Counted from the first letter of the stretch, positions 26,669-36,139 are shown. The stretch: 64,000 nucleotides of DNA from Pseudovibrio flavus (GCF_009711345.1 NZ_SMMA01000065.1:107042-171041), one strand, 5' to 3'. Notes: a model not told the origin generated them from the sequence alone. Numbers and translations: made by a program.

Positions 26669-28348
26669 ATGGTTGAGGCTGAGGGCCTTCCTCCACGCGA
26701 GTCTATGGAATTCGACGTTGTGATTGTCGGCGCAGGTCCTGCGGGTCTGTCTGCTGCAATCCGTATCAAGCAGCTGGCTAACGAGCGCGGCGAAGATATC
26801 AGCGTTGTCGTTCTTGAAAAGGGTTCTGAAGTCGGCGCGCACATCCTGTCCGGTGCGGTTATCGACCCTATTGGTCTCGATAAGCTCATTCCTGACTGGC
26901 GCGAAGACGATAGCGCACCTATCAAAACACAGGTAAAGCAGGACAAGTTCCTTGTTCTTGGCCCTGCCGGTTCCATGCGCCTGCCAAACTTCATGATGCC
27001 TAAGCTCATGGATAACCACGGCAACTACATCGTCTCTCTGGGCAATGTGTGTCGTTGGATGGCAGAACGGGCCGAGGCGCTGGGCGTGGAAGTCTATCCG
27101 GGCTTTGCTGCTGCTGAAGTGCTCTACGATGATGAAGGCAAGGTCATCGGCGTTGCGACCGGCGACATGGGCGTTGGCCGTGATGGCCAGCCAAAAGACA
27201 GCTACATGCGTGGTATGGAGCTGCTTGGCAGATACACTCTCATCGCAGAAGGCGTGCGCGGTTCCCTCGCAAAGACCCTCATCGACCAGTTCGATCTGGA
27301 CCGCGACAGCGATCCGCAGAAATTCGGTATCGGTATCAAAGAACTTTGGGAGGTCGACCCAGCGAAGCATCAGCCGGGGCTTGTACAGCATACCCTCGGC
27401 TGGCCGCTGAACAACAAGACCGGTGGCGGTTCTTTCCTCTATCATCTTGAAGATAATCAGGTTGCCGTCGGCTTCGTGGTGCACCTCAACTACGAAAACC
27501 CGTACCTGTCTCCGTTTGACGAGTTCCAGCGCTTCAAAACGCATTTGGCAATTCGCGATGTCTTTGAAGGTGGCAAGCGCATTTCCTACGGCGCTCGCGC
27601 GATCTCCGAAGGTGGTTACCAGTCAGTACCGAAGCTGTCCTTCCCGGGCGGTCTTCTCATCGGTTGTTCCGCAGGCTTTGTGAACGTGCCGCGCATCAAG
27701 GGCTCTCACAACGCAATGCTCTCCGGCATGTTGGCTGCTGAGCACGTTATGGAGTCTCTGGCTGCTGGCGAGAGCCATAAGGAGCTGGATGCCTACGATG
27801 CTGCGTGGCGTGCAAGCGAGATCGGCGCAGACCTGAAAAAGGTTCGCAACGCCAAGCCTTTGCTTTCCCGCTTCGGCACCATGCTCGGCACTGCGCTTTC
27901 CGGTATGGATATGTGGACCAACGAGCTGTTCGGCTTCTCGTTCTTCGGCACTCTGCATCACACCAAAACGGATGCGGCGAGCCTGAAGCCTGCAAGCGCG
28001 TGCAAGCCGATCGCCTATCCAAAACCGGATGGCAAGATTTCCTTCGACAAACTTTCCTCTGTGTTCCTATCCAACACGAACCACGAGGAAGATCAGCCGA
28101 TCCATCTGAAGCTGCGTGATGAAGCGCTTCAGAAGCTGTCCGAGCATGACAAGTTCGATGGTCCATCAAACCGTTACTGTCCGGCTGGTGTGTACGAGTG
28201 GGTTGAAGAAAATGGTCAGGAGCCACGCTTCCAGATCAACGCCCAGAACTGCGTACACTGCAAGACTTGTGACATCAAAGACCCGAACGGCAACATCACT
28301 TGGACTGTGCCAGAGGGAACAGGTGGCCCGAACTATCCGAACATGTAA
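26669..28348 (+). CDS. Electron transfer flavoprotein-ubiquinone oxidoreductase
   Basis: A 559-residue membrane-associated flavoprotein that passes electrons from ETF (fatty-acid and amino-acid oxidation) to ubiquinone. It has an N-terminal FAD-binding GAGPAGL motif, a central ubiquinone-binding region, and a C-terminal 4Fe-4S motif (NCVHCKTCDIKDPNGNI). The C-terminus GGGPNYPNM-like ending is typical. I chose the ATG at 26669, preceded by GAGAGGGAGAAG, because it gives the family N-terminus ESMEFDVVIVG after a short leader; a GTG at 26579 is in frame but unlikely. Confidence 0.97.
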   Translation: MVEAEGLPPRESMEFDVVIVGAGPAGLSAAIRIKQLANERGEDISVVVLEKGSEVGAHILSGAVIDPIGLDKLIPDWREDDSAPIKTQVKQDKFLVLGPAGSMRLPNFMMPKLMDNHGNYIVSLGNVCRWMAERAEALGVEVYPGFAAAEVLYDDEGKVIGVATGDMGVGRDGQPKDSYMRGMELLGRYTLIAEGVRGSLAKTLIDQFDLDRDSDPQKFGIGIKELWEVDPAKHQPGLVQHTLGWPLNNKTGGGSFLYHLEDNQVAVGFVVHLNYENPYLSPFDEFQRFKTHLAIRDVFEGGKRISYGARAISEGGYQSVPKLSFPGGLLIGCSAGFVNVPRIKGSHNAMLSGMLAAEHVMESLAAGESHKELDAYDAAWRASEIGADLKKVRNAKPLLSRFGTMLGTALSGMDMWTNELFGFSFFGTLHHTKTDAASLKPASACKPIAYPKPDGKISFDKLSSVFLSNTNHEEDQPIHLKLRDEALQKLSEHDKFDGPSNRYCPAGVYEWVEENGQEPRFQINAQNCVHCKTCDIKDPNGNITWTVPEGTGGPNYPNM

Positions 28349-28423
28349 TCGAAGTATTTGATTGGTGGCGGTGGGTTAAATGCTTCTTTACCCATCGCTT
28401 CTCAGATGATGGAGTTTTACTTT

Positions 28424-28720
28424 ATGATGACTAAGCAAGAAGAGTTCCTATGGATTGTTCAAACTGCTATTTTGAGTAACTCCATTTCTTTGGCTGCAAA
28501 TTCAGATACCTCGCACGCAAAAAAATACAGCTATGTGTACTCCGAGCGTGGTGTTCGCATTGTTATGCGTGAAGCGGTGCGTGCGAGCAGAATCATTCCC
28601 TCGACGATGGATGCCGCAGATGCGGCAGATGAGTTCAATGTCTATATGTTGAAGAACCTACGAGATATATTGGATAGTGATAGCTCCCTAAAGGAATGCC
28701 CTTCTTGGTTTGCGAGATAA
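28424..28720 (+). CDS. Small hypothetical protein
   Basis: An approximately 98-residue protein with no family I recognise. It is polar and Asp/Ala/Ser-rich, with DAADAADEFNVYMLKNLRDILDSD near the C-terminus predicted helical. No signal peptide or membrane helix is seen. I prefer the ATG at 28424, nine bases after GGAG. It lies 75 bases after ETF-QO on the same strand and is followed by a terminator, which argues for a real transcript end. The base composition is more AT-rich than the neighbours, hinting at a lineage-specific gene. Confidence 0.5.
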   Translation: MMTKQEEFLWIVQTAILSNSISLAANSDTSHAKKYSYVYSERGVRIVMREAVRASRIIPSTMDAADAADEFNVYMLKNLRDILDSDSSLKECPSWFAR

Positions 28721-28748
28721 ATTTGTTTTAATCACGAGAAACCAAAAA

Positions 28749-28774
28749 AGCGGCTCCAAACGGGGCCGCTTTTT
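28749..28774 (+). terminator. Bidirectional terminator between the small hypothetical gene and the glyoxalase-like gene
   Basis: Nine-base arms (28749-28757 and 28762-28770), with one G-U pair, surround an AAAC loop. As precede the stem and Ts follow it. Confidence 0.85.
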
Positions 28775-28798
28775 GTATTTGCATCAATAGCAGAAGCG

Positions 28799-29242
28799 CT
28801 AGTTCATACTCGCCAAATCCAGCTCAAGGTGCGGTTCGCCGTCAGAGCGCTTTTCGGTGGTCTTTCCATCCGGATTAACAGTCGCGTTGATGCGGCTACG
28901 GAACGAGGAAAAACTGTCAAAGCTCACCACATCAACCGGCTGATCAAGCTGAATGCTAAGCCGTGTGCGGTCATTGGTTTGAAGCGATGCACTCACCACT
29001 TTTCCAGTAAATGCCTGCCCAAGATAGGTGCCGTTAACGCGAGCTCCCGGAGTAAGTGAGAAAACCGGAGACTGGTCGCCAATAGCTGCCACAAACGTGT
29101 TCCAGTCACGGTACCCATGTTGCTTGGAAACAAGCTCCAGCGACTGGGAGTGGGAAACGGTGGTGCCTTGGTCAGCAAGACTTGTGCGAAGGCGTTTAGC
29201 CTGCGTCTTTACACCCGTAAGGGTAGGAAGTGCCTGTGTCAT
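28799..29242 (-). CDS. Glyoxalase-related (Glyoxalase_8-like) protein
   Basis: A 147-residue protein. The N-terminal 50 residues (VKTQAKRLRTSLADQGTTVSHSQSLELVSKQHGYRDWNTFVA) match a short domain that often precedes glyoxalase/dioxygenase-fold regions and is named glyoxalase-related. The second half is a predicted beta-rich region with a conserved GxxYLGQxFTGKV pattern that may bind a ligand. The metal ligands of true glyoxalase I are not seen. Its role is unknown. The gene stands alone in front of a 378-base gap. Confidence 0.65.
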   Translation of the reverse strand: MTQALPTLTGVKTQAKRLRTSLADQGTTVSHSQSLELVSKQHGYRDWNTFVAAIGDQSPVFSLTPGARVNGTYLGQAFTGKVVSASLQTNDRTRLSIQLDQPVDVVSFDSFSSFRSRINATVNPDGKTTEKRSDGEPHLELDLASMN

Positions 29243-29442
29243 GAATATACCTCATGTCGCGCGGGGGCTGCATGATGGGGCTCGCATTTCCATCAACCCG
29301 CAAAACAATGGGTCGATTCAAGAAAACTCTAAGGCTGTCTTCACCAATGCCATAATCGGCACGCGAGCGGCAGGAGCCAGCATCCTGAGCGCATATTTGG
29401 GATGAGGAATACGTATTGTCAAGAGGTGGTGGAACCGCTTGT

Positions 29443-29475
29443 TCTGGATGCCGGATCGTAGTCCGGCATGACAGC
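29443..29475 (-). repeat. Palindromic repeat, copy 1 of the CCGGA family
   Basis: The core TGCCGGA/TCCGGCA (29449-29455 and 29462-29468) flanks a 6-base loop, with CTGGA upstream and TGAC downstream. Read on the minus strand it is the same family as the three copies at 54311-54684. Here the outer base pair is T-A instead of C-G, so pairing is kept by a double change. It sits in a 378-base gene-free stretch (29243-29620) that holds nothing else I can name apart from the nadC terminator. Confidence 0.75.
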
Positions 29476-29567
29476 AAGACGTGAGCTTGTGCTCTGCCTT
29501 GTTCTCTTTGTCAATTTGGGCAAGCCGAAAGCGCAGATCTTATATCCGGCGATCCCTGCAATAAAAA

Positions 29568-29595
29568 AGCCTCCCGTTCTTTCAAACGGAAGGCT
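29568..29595 (-). terminator. Rho-independent terminator of the nadABC operon
   Basis: An 11-base imperfect stem (AGCCTCCCGTT against AACGGAAGGCT) is followed by a T-run on the minus strand. It begins about 25 bases after the nadC stop. Confidence 0.88.
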
Positions 29596-29620
29596 CAAAT
29601 CTTCAAGCTCTAAAGCGGGT

Positions 29621-30481
29621 TCAGAGGATCTCGATATCCAGACCAAGGTCTAGCACTGGCGCGGAGTGGGTGATCCAGCCAACGGAAACAAGGTCAACGC
29701 CGGTTTCGGCAATCGCCTGAATCGTAGAGAGGTTCACGCCGCCTGATGCTTCCAGTACAGCCTGTCCATCGTTGATCCGTACCGCTTCACGCAGCATGTC
29801 TGGGCCCATGTTGTCGAGCATGATCACGTCAGGGTTGGCCGTTAGCGCTTCACGCATCTGATCCAGTGTATCCACTTCCACCTCAACGCGTACAAGGTGA
29901 CCAGCGAATGCGCGGGCGCGCTCGATAGCTGTCACCACACCGCCAGCAACCGCAATGTGGTTGTCCTTGATGAGGATCGCATCATCCAGACCGAAACGGT
30001 GGTTTGCACCGCCGCCACAACGCACTGCGTACTTCTCAAAAGCACGCAGACCCGGAGTGGTTTTGCGGGTACACACTACACGGCAATCTGTATGGGCAAT
30101 CTTGCTTGCAAACGCATGCGTAGCAGTCGCAATACCGGAAAGGTGACCAAGGAAGTTCAAAGCCACACGCTCTGCGGAAAGCAGCGCTTGAGCGTTGCCT
30201 TCAATGCGCATGACTACGCTGCCCGGATCAAGCAACGCGCCGTCTTCTTCCAGAACGTCGATCTCGAAGTCGGGATCGCACTGGGCAAGGGCGCTGATTG
30301 CCAGATCAATACCGGCCAGAACGCCATTCTGACGGCTGACGATGGCTGCGCGGGCAGTAGCTTCCGCCGGAATGGTTGCCTGCGAAGTGATATCACCTGC
30401 GCGGCCGAAGTCTTCCAGCAGAGCTGCCTTAACAGCGTCGTCCACCTTGATCTGCGAGAGTGTTGGAAGGGATGCCAACAT
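29621..30481 (-). CDS. nadC: Nicotinate-nucleotide diphosphorylase (carboxylating)
   Basis: A 286-residue quinolinate phosphoribosyltransferase, converting quinolinate and PRPP to nicotinate mononucleotide. The RQNGVLAG, CTRKTTPGLRAFEKYAVRCGGGANHR and IMLDN/EASGGVNLSTI motifs are all present. Its ATG overlaps the stop of nadB as TAATG, so translation is coupled. It is the last gene of nadA-nadB-nadC. Confidence 0.97.
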   Translation of the reverse strand: MLASLPTLSQIKVDDAVKAALLEDFGRAGDITSQATIPAEATARAAIVSRQNGVLAGIDLAISALAQCDPDFEIDVLEEDGALLDPGSVVMRIEGNAQALLSAERVALNFLGHLSGIATATHAFASKIAHTDCRVVCTRKTTPGLRAFEKYAVRCGGGANHRFGLDDAILIKDNHIAVAGGVVTAIERARAFAGHLVRVEVEVDTLDQMREALTANPDVIMLDNMGPDMLREAVRINDGQAVLEASGGVNLSTIQAIAETGVDLVSVGWITHSAPVLDLGLDIEIL

Positions 30482-32115
30482 TATAGACCCTCAGCTTTAA
30501 TCGCTGCCTGACCAGCTTCAGAAGCCTGCGCTTCTTTCACCAGTTCGTTGATCTGCTTGATGGTAACAGTAGAGCGTTTTGCCAGCTCTGGGTTCTTTAT
30601 CGGGAAGTCGGAGCGGAAGTGACCGCCACGGCTTTCTTCACGAAGAAGCGCAGAACCAGTGATAACTTTTGCAGCTGTAACCATGTTGCGGATGGATGCG
30701 CGGCGGCACATCGCATCAGCCTGACCCAGAAGCGCAAGAACTGCCTGCAGGCCATCTCTGTCACGCACAACACCAACATGCTTGGACATGTTGTTGCGGA
30801 TAAGGTCCACAACAGCGCGTTCCTGAGGGTTGCGGCGGGAATCCTGATCTTCGCTGTCGTCGATCTCTGCCCAGTGGTGAACACGTGGGTGAGGCATCAG
30901 GCCAGAAATGTCTTCAGCAATACGAGCTGCAAACACAACAGCTTCCAGCAGAGAGTTGGAAGCAAGGCGGTTTGCACCATGAGCGCCGGTGGAAGCTACT
31001 TCGCCACAAGCCCAGAGGTTGTCAACGGAGGTACGGCCAGAAGCGTCAGTCAGCACACCGCCCATGTGGTAGTGAGCTGCCGGGCTGATTGGCAGAAGCT
31101 GGGTAACAGGGTCGATGCCTGCTGCTTCACACGCTGCATAAACAGTCGGGAAATGTTCAGGGAACTTCGCACCGATGGCGCTGCGGGTGTCCATGTAAAC
31201 GCTTTCGCCGCGAGCGATTTCGCTATGGATCGCGCGGGCAACAACGTCACGTGGTGCCAGCTCTTTAAGTGGGTGGAGAGCTTCCATGAAGCGCTCGCCC
31301 TTGCTGTTGACCAAAATAGCGCCTTCACCGCGCAGCGCTTCGCTGGCAAGTGGGGCAGGGTCAAGCGCAACGTTAAGAGCTGTTGGGTGGAACTGCACAA
31401 ACTCCGCATCGGAGATCAGCGCGCCAGCACTTGCGGCGATTGCAAGGCCGTGACCGTTCGCTTCAATCGGGTTCGTTGTCGTACGATAAAGATGGCCAAC
31501 ACCGCCGGATGCAAGAACCACAGCCTTTGCAGGAATGGTGATGCGCTGGGTGCCGCCACGACGACGTGCGGTGATGCCGGTTACATAGCGGCCGTCGCGA
31601 AGAAGTTCGCAACCGATGTAGCCTTCGATAACGCGGATGGAAGGGGTGTTACGGGCAGCTGTAACCAGCGCCTCCATAATCGCCTTGCCTGCCATGTCAC
31701 CACGCACGCGTACAACACGGTTTTCCGAGTGCGCCGCTTCGCGGGAAAGTTCCAGCTTGCCAGCCAGATCTTTGTCGAAAGGCACGCCATAGGAAAGAAG
31801 GTCGCGAATGCGGTCCGCCGCATCGCTGGTCATACCTTCTACAATCGCTTTCACGCAGATGCCGTCACCGGCTTCCAGTGTATCGAGTGCATGCTTTTCA
31901 GCTGTATCACCATCAGCCACAGCTGCTGCAATACCGCCTTGCGCCCACGCAGAGGAAGCGCCGCCGCCAATTGGGGCGTTGGTTACAATGGTGACCGGAC
32001 GCGGTGCCAGCTTAAGGGCACAAAATAGACCGGCAAGACCGCCGCCGAGAATAACAACGTCATCCACGCCGCCGTTGACAACAGCGGGGGCCAGCAAAGA
32101 TGAAACTTGAGTCAT
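30481..32115 (-). CDS. nadB: L-aspartate oxidase
   Basis: A 544-residue flavoenzyme that oxidises L-aspartate to iminoaspartate for quinolinate synthesis. The N-terminal FAD motif GGGLAGLFCALKLA, the succinate-dehydrogenase-like FVQFHPTAL, and SPAAHYHMGGV with the conserved His residues are intact. The C-terminal helical domain ends normally. It lies 134 bases after nadA and overlaps nadC by the TAATG junction. Confidence 0.96.
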   Translation of the reverse strand: MTQVSSLLAPAVVNGGVDDVVILGGGLAGLFCALKLAPRPVTIVTNAPIGGGASSAWAQGGIAAAVADGDTAEKHALDTLEAGDGICVKAIVEGMTSDAADRIRDLLSYGVPFDKDLAGKLELSREAAHSENRVVRVRGDMAGKAIMEALVTAARNTPSIRVIEGYIGCELLRDGRYVTGITARRRGGTQRITIPAKAVVLASGGVGHLYRTTTNPIEANGHGLAIAASAGALISDAEFVQFHPTALNVALDPAPLASEALRGEGAILVNSKGERFMEALHPLKELAPRDVVARAIHSEIARGESVYMDTRSAIGAKFPEHFPTVYAACEAAGIDPVTQLLPISPAAHYHMGGVLTDASGRTSVDNLWACGEVASTGAHGANRLASNSLLEAVVFAARIAEDISGLMPHPRVHHWAEIDDSEDQDSRRNPQERAVVDLIRNNMSKHVGVVRDRDGLQAVLALLGQADAMCRRASIRNMVTAAKVITGSALLREESRGGHFRSDFPIKNPELAKRSTVTIKQINELVKEAQASEAGQAAIKAEGL

Positions 32116-32249
32116 TGGCGCTCAATTCTGCTTCAGGAGTTCGGGTTTGGTGCAGCGTATAACTACGCTGCACGAAATTGGGGAGGTGGTAAGCCGCCGC
32201 ACATTTCAAAACGGGCGGCACTTTACCCAAATCAGACCCGCAGGACTAG

Positions 32250-33338
32250 TTAGTTCTTGAGATTAATCATGCGTTCAACAGATGCTCGCGCTTTTTCCGC
32301 GACATCAAGGTCAACCACAACCTCGCCGGACATATTGACCAGTGTATCAAGGATCTTCTGCAAGGTGATGCGCTTCATGTGCGGGCACAGGTTGCACGGA
32401 CGGATGTAGCTCACACCCGGCGTTTCAGAGGCAACGTTGTCTGCCATGGAGCATTCAGTAATCAGCATAACTTTCTCAGGCTGATTTTCCTTAACCCAAT
32501 CAATCATATGCGCGGTGGAGCCAGCAAAATCTGCCTCATCGACTACCTCTGGCGGGCACTCAGGATGGGCAATGATTTTCACGTCCTTGTCGATCTGGCG
32601 GTAGTCGCGCAGCTCCTGTGCGGTGAAGCGTTCATGCACCTCGCAAGAGCCTGCATAGGTCAGAACTTCAACGTCTGTCTGGCGCGCAACGTTCGCTGCC
32701 AGATACTGGTCAGGAACGAGGATAACTTTGTCTGTCCCCATTGCTTCCACAACTTGCACAGCGTTGGAAGAGGTACAGCAGATATCACATTCCGCTTTTA
32801 CGTCGGCAGAAGTGTTCACATAGGTGATGATAGGCACGCCCGGATGCTGCTCACGCAGCTTGCGTACATCAGCGCCGGTGATGGATTCAGCGAGGGAACA
32901 ACCGGCATCCATATCAGGGATAAGAACGGTCTTCTCCGGGCTGAGGATCTTAGAGGTCTCGGCCATAAAGTGCACGCCGCACTGAACAATCACATCAGCG
33001 TCGGTTTTGGTTGCTTCTTTGGCCAGCTGTAAGCTGTCGCCAACAATATCGGCAACGCCGTGGAAGATATCCGGCGTCATATAGTTATGCGCCAGAATAA
33101 CCGCGTTACGCTGCTTCTTGATCTTGTTGATGGCGTGGATGTACGGCGCAAGGGCAGCCCATTCAATGGCCGGAATGAAATCCTTGACCTTCTCATAGGC
33201 TTCGGCAGTGGCCTCGGCTACTTCTGGGGTGTAGGCAAGGTCTGGATACGCAATTGTTTCAAATCGCGCAGCGCCTGTTGCTGACGCGTTTGTTGTTTTC
33301 ATTTCTTCTTGCGTTGCCTTGTCCAAGAGGGCTCTCAT
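32250..33338 (-). CDS. nadA: Quinolinate synthase
   Basis: A 362-residue 4Fe-4S enzyme that condenses iminoaspartate with dihydroxyacetone phosphate. The three cluster cysteines are in [25 protein letters not shown] and [25 protein letters not shown] near the N-terminal third is typical. It is the first gene of the nad operon; two palindromes stand in its upstream region. A NadQ-type regulator is encoded at 37485-38471. Confidence 0.97.
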   Translation of the reverse strand: MRALLDKATQEEMKTTNASATGAARFETIAYPDLAYTPEVAEATAEAYEKVKDFIPAIEWAALAPYIHAINKIKKQRNAVILAHNYMTPDIFHGVADIVGDSLQLAKEATKTDADVIVQCGVHFMAETSKILSPEKTVLIPDMDAGCSLAESITGADVRKLREQHPGVPIITYVNTSADVKAECDICCTSSNAVQVVEAMGTDKVILVPDQYLAANVARQTDVEVLTYAGSCEVHERFTAQELRDYRQIDKDVKIIAHPECPPEVVDEADFAGSTAHMIDWVKENQPEKVMLITECSMADNVASETPGVSYIRPCNLCPHMKRITLQKILDTLVNMSGEVVVDLDVAEKARASVERMINLKN

Positions 33339-33377
33339 GCGCTGTTCCTTTGGCGACCCGATCTACTCAGCTACATA

Positions 33378-33392
33378 TGCTCATTTTGAGCA
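33378..33392. promoter_or_regulatory. Candidate NadQ operator 1 upstream of nadA
   Basis: The perfect palindrome TGCTCA-TTT-TGAGCA lies 40 bases before the nadA start codon. The likely regulator NadQ is encoded about 4 kb away. Binding is inferred. Confidence 0.55.
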
Positions 33393-33429
33393 AAAGGGGG
33401 TCAATAAAAATTGCGGCCTAAGCCGCCCT

Positions 33430-33448
33430 TATGCTCATTTGGTGCATA
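33430..33448. promoter_or_regulatory. Candidate NadQ operator 2 upstream of nadA
   Basis: TATGCTCATTTGGTGCATA shares the core ATGCTCATTT with operator 1 and has palindromic ends TATGC/GCATA. It lies about 40 bases further from nadA. Two related sites in one promoter support a regulator rather than chance. The rest of the 372-base gap to the MFS gene is AT-rich with no gene. Confidence 0.5.
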
Positions 33449-33710
33449 TATAAGCATTGAACTTCGGAAAGCAAAGGTTTTCTCGCTCTTCCAACTTAAA
33501 ATTCGCTGATGGAAACCTGTCTAATTGCCTGCAATTTTGCGTAAAATGCCGTCTCAAACAAAAAATTACTCAGCGGCTTCTACAAGGTGCTTCTATTTGG
33601 CATCTAGAAGCTTTTCTTATGAATGTCATTCATATTTGTAATTTCACTTATTTTATGCGTCCGGTTAAAGTAGTGGGTAATTGATCCTCTCTATTTTCTA
33701 GGAATTTTAT

Positions 33711-34934
33711 ATGAGTACGACCCGCTCGGATGCCGCTTACACAGCGCTTCTTATCTTCTGTGGCTGTATGATCGCCATGATCTCCTTTGGGCCGCGCTCA
33801 GCGATGGGTTTGTATCTGTCTCCAATGACGATGGAGCATGGCTGGACTCGCGAGAGCTTTGCCATGGCCTTGGCAATCCAGAACCTTGCGTGGGGCGCAG
33901 CGCAGCCGTTGGCAGGCGCGATTGCTGATAAGTTTGGCGTTGGCCGTACGGTTATCATCGGCGCGGTTCTTTATGCTGCTGGCCTCTATCTTATGACGCA
34001 GGTTTCCTCGCCACTGGAGTTCCAGTTGACCGCGGGTGTGTTGATGGGGGCGGGCATTGGCTTTAGTTCTTTCGGTATTATTCTGTCTGCATTCGCTCGC
34101 ACTATCCCTGTCCAGCAGCGTTCCATCGCGTTTGGCCTTGGTACGGCGGCAGGTTCCTTTGGTCAGTTTCTGTTTGCTCCACTTGGACAAGCACTGATTG
34201 ACGGGTTTGGTTGGCAGCAGAGCTTGTTGGTGCTGGCTGGCTTGTTCGTACTGCTGCCAATTCTGGTCATTCCGCTTAGAGGCAATGCTCAAAGCACTCC
34301 TGCGCAGGACAGCGGTGAAATTGAAAATCTACCTCAAGCACTGGCGCTGGCTTTCAAGACGCGCAGCTACCTTCTTTTGACAGCGGGCTTTTTCGTCTGC
34401 GGCTTCCATGTCGCCTTCATCACCGTTCATATGCCGGCGTACATCTCTGATCTTGGGTTTTCACCGGCATGGGGCGCGTGGGCTCTGGCGCTGATCGGCC
34501 TCTTTAATATCGTGGGGTCTATTGCCTCTGGCTTTATCAGTGGGCGCTATTCGAAGCCTTACTTCCTCTCGCTGATCTATCTAGGAAGATCAGTGGCCAT
34601 TCTGGCGTTCATAATGTTGCCGATCACGCCAGCCAGCATTCTCGTTTTCTCTGCGGTCATGGGGCTACTGTGGCTATCAACGGTGCCACCAACCTCTGGC
34701 CTTGTTGTGGTGATGTTCGGTCCGAAATTCATGGGAACGCTGTTCGGCATCGTCTTCTTCTCCCATCAGGTCGGCTCGTTCCTTGGCATCTGGCTGGGCG
34801 GCAAATTTTATGACGAGACGGGCTCCTACGATCCAATCTGGTGGCTTGGAATCGCCCTAGGTATTCTGGCAGCGCTCATCCATTGGCCAATCCGCGAAAC
34901 GGCGGTATCTCCAGCAAAAACTGCCTTAGCGTAA
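33711..34934 (+). CDS. MFS transporter (oxalate/formate or monocarboxylate-like group)
   Basis: A 407-residue protein with 12 hydrophobic helices and the central loop near residues 195-215 (ENLPQALALAFKTRSY). The first helices (SFGPRSAMGLYLSPMTMEHGWTRESFAMALAIQNL) match the MFS group that includes oxalate:formate antiporters and monocarboxylate carriers. The substrate is unknown. It is preceded by AGGAATTTT and followed 114 bases later by an acrylyl-CoA reductase-like gene on the same strand; co-function with a short organic acid is possible. Confidence 0.88.
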   Translation: MSTTRSDAAYTALLIFCGCMIAMISFGPRSAMGLYLSPMTMEHGWTRESFAMALAIQNLAWGAAQPLAGAIADKFGVGRTVIIGAVLYAAGLYLMTQVSSPLEFQLTAGVLMGAGIGFSSFGIILSAFARTIPVQQRSIAFGLGTAAGSFGQFLFAPLGQALIDGFGWQQSLLVLAGLFVLLPILVIPLRGNAQSTPAQDSGEIENLPQALALAFKTRSYLLLTAGFFVCGFHVAFITVHMPAYISDLGFSPAWGAWALALIGLFNIVGSIASGFISGRYSKPYFLSLIYLGRSVAILAFIMLPITPASILVFSAVMGLLWLSTVPPTSGLVVVMFGPKFMGTLFGIVFFSHQVGSFLGIWLGGKFYDETGSYDPIWWLGIALGILAALIHWPIRETAVSPAKTALA

Positions 34935-34994
34935 ACACAGGCAAGTTGACGCATTGGTCACCCGATGTTTCTACCAGTGTTGTGTTCGTTTTTG

Positions 34995-35023
34995 GGGTAT
35001 GGCAGTGTCATTCGGTCATACCC
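34995..35023 (+). promoter_or_regulatory. Inverted repeat upstream of the AcuI-like gene
   Basis: Perfect 7-base arms GGGTATG/CATACCC are centred 22 bases apart, about two helical turns, ending 25 bases before the start codon. The layout suits a dimeric repressor site such as AcuR uses in other bacteria, but no regulator gene is adjacent. Confidence 0.4.
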
Positions 35024-35048
35024 TAATCTTATAGGCAGGTAATACAAC

Positions 35049-36044
35049 ATGGATGCTTTCAAGGCTCTCTGGATTACAAAAGAAGAAGGCGCGAAAAAGC
35101 CAAATCCGGCCGAGTGGAAGGACATTACCATCGATGACCTTTCCGAAGGCGATGTGGTTGTTCGCGTAACCCACTCTACCGTCAACTATAAAGACGGTCT
35201 TGCAATGGCGGGCAATCCGGGCGTTCTGCGCAAATTTCCAATGGTGCCGGGCATCGATGTGATCGGTGAGGTTGTCTCCTCCCAGTCCCCTGATTTCAAA
35301 GAGGGCGACGCGATCATCATGAACGGCTTTGGCGTTGGCGAAGTGCACACTGGCGCTTACGCAAAATACGCACGCCTGAAGAGCGAATGGCTGATCAAAC
35401 GTCCAGTTGGTCTTTCTCCTGCACGCGCTGCTGCTATTGGCACAGCTGGCTACACCGCAATGCTTTGCGTTATGGCGCTTGAGCGTTATGGCATCACCCC
35501 ATCCCACGGCCCTGTTGCTGTAAGTGGTGCTGCTGGCGGCGTTGGATCTGTTGCTGTTAGCCTGCTTTCCAAGCTCGGCTTCCACACTATTGCAATCACT
35601 GGCCGTGAGAGCGAAACCGAATTCCTCAAGAGCCTCGGCGCTGCTGAAGTTCTGCCACGCGCTGAGTTCTCCGAAGCGGGCCGTCCTTTTGGCAAAGAAC
35701 GTTGGGCAGGTGCTGTTGATGTGGCTGGTAGCCATACTCTGGCGAACCTGCTGGCACAGACCAAATACGGCGGAGCAGTAGCAGCATGTGGCCTTGCACA
35801 GGGCGCAGATCTGCCAACCACCGTTATGCCGTTCATCCTTCGCGGCGTCTCTCTGCTGGGTGTAGACAGTGTTCAGGCTCCTATCGCTTTGCGTCAGGAA
35901 GCATATGACCGTCTGCTCGCAGACCTTGATATGGACAAGCTTGACGCTCTGTCCACCACTTGCAAGCTCGATGACGTTCCAGAAAAGACCTCTGCGATCC
36001 TCAAGGGCGAGATTCGTGGTCGTGTGATCGTAGAAATCGACTAA
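35049..36044 (+). CDS. acuI: Acrylyl-CoA reductase-type quinone oxidoreductase (AcuI/YhdH family)
   Basis: A 331-residue zinc-free medium-chain dehydrogenase. HSTVNYKDGLAMAG, FPMVPGIDVIGEV and the NADPH-binding VSGAAGGVGSVAVSLL are characteristic of AcuI/YhdH, which reduces acryloyl-CoA to propionyl-CoA. In marine bacteria this detoxifies acrylate from DMSP. No ddd or prp genes are adjacent, so the role could instead be general acryloyl-CoA clearance. It follows an MFS transporter and has its own inverted repeat and terminator. Confidence 0.88.
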   Translation: MDAFKALWITKEEGAKKPNPAEWKDITIDDLSEGDVVVRVTHSTVNYKDGLAMAGNPGVLRKFPMVPGIDVIGEVVSSQSPDFKEGDAIIMNGFGVGEVHTGAYAKYARLKSEWLIKRPVGLSPARAAAIGTAGYTAMLCVMALERYGITPSHGPVAVSGAAGGVGSVAVSLLSKLGFHTIAITGRESETEFLKSLGAAEVLPRAEFSEAGRPFGKERWAGAVDVAGSHTLANLLAQTKYGGAVAACGLAQGADLPTTVMPFILRGVSLLGVDSVQAPIALRQEAYDRLLADLDMDKLDALSTTCKLDDVPEKTSAILKGEIRGRVIVEID

Positions 36045-36106
36045 GCACTTCAGACTGTTTCGGGAAAGGTCCAGTTTCCTGAACTAATGAAGGCGAAAGA
36101 ACAAAA

Positions 36107-36139
36107 AACCGGCGTCAGATTTGGCGCCGGTTTTCTTTT
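36107..36139 (+). terminator. Rho-independent terminator of the AcuI-like gene
   Basis: Eight-base arms AACCGGCG/CGCCGGTT (36107-36114 and 36125-36132), followed by TTTTCTTTT. Confidence 0.9.

Noticed and set aside
30619-32028. Long open frame (469 codons) on the plus strand opposite nadB
   Set aside because: It mirrors nadB, has a Cys/His/Arg-rich composition unlike a real protein and no recognisable domain. Such frames arise from codon bias on the opposite strand.
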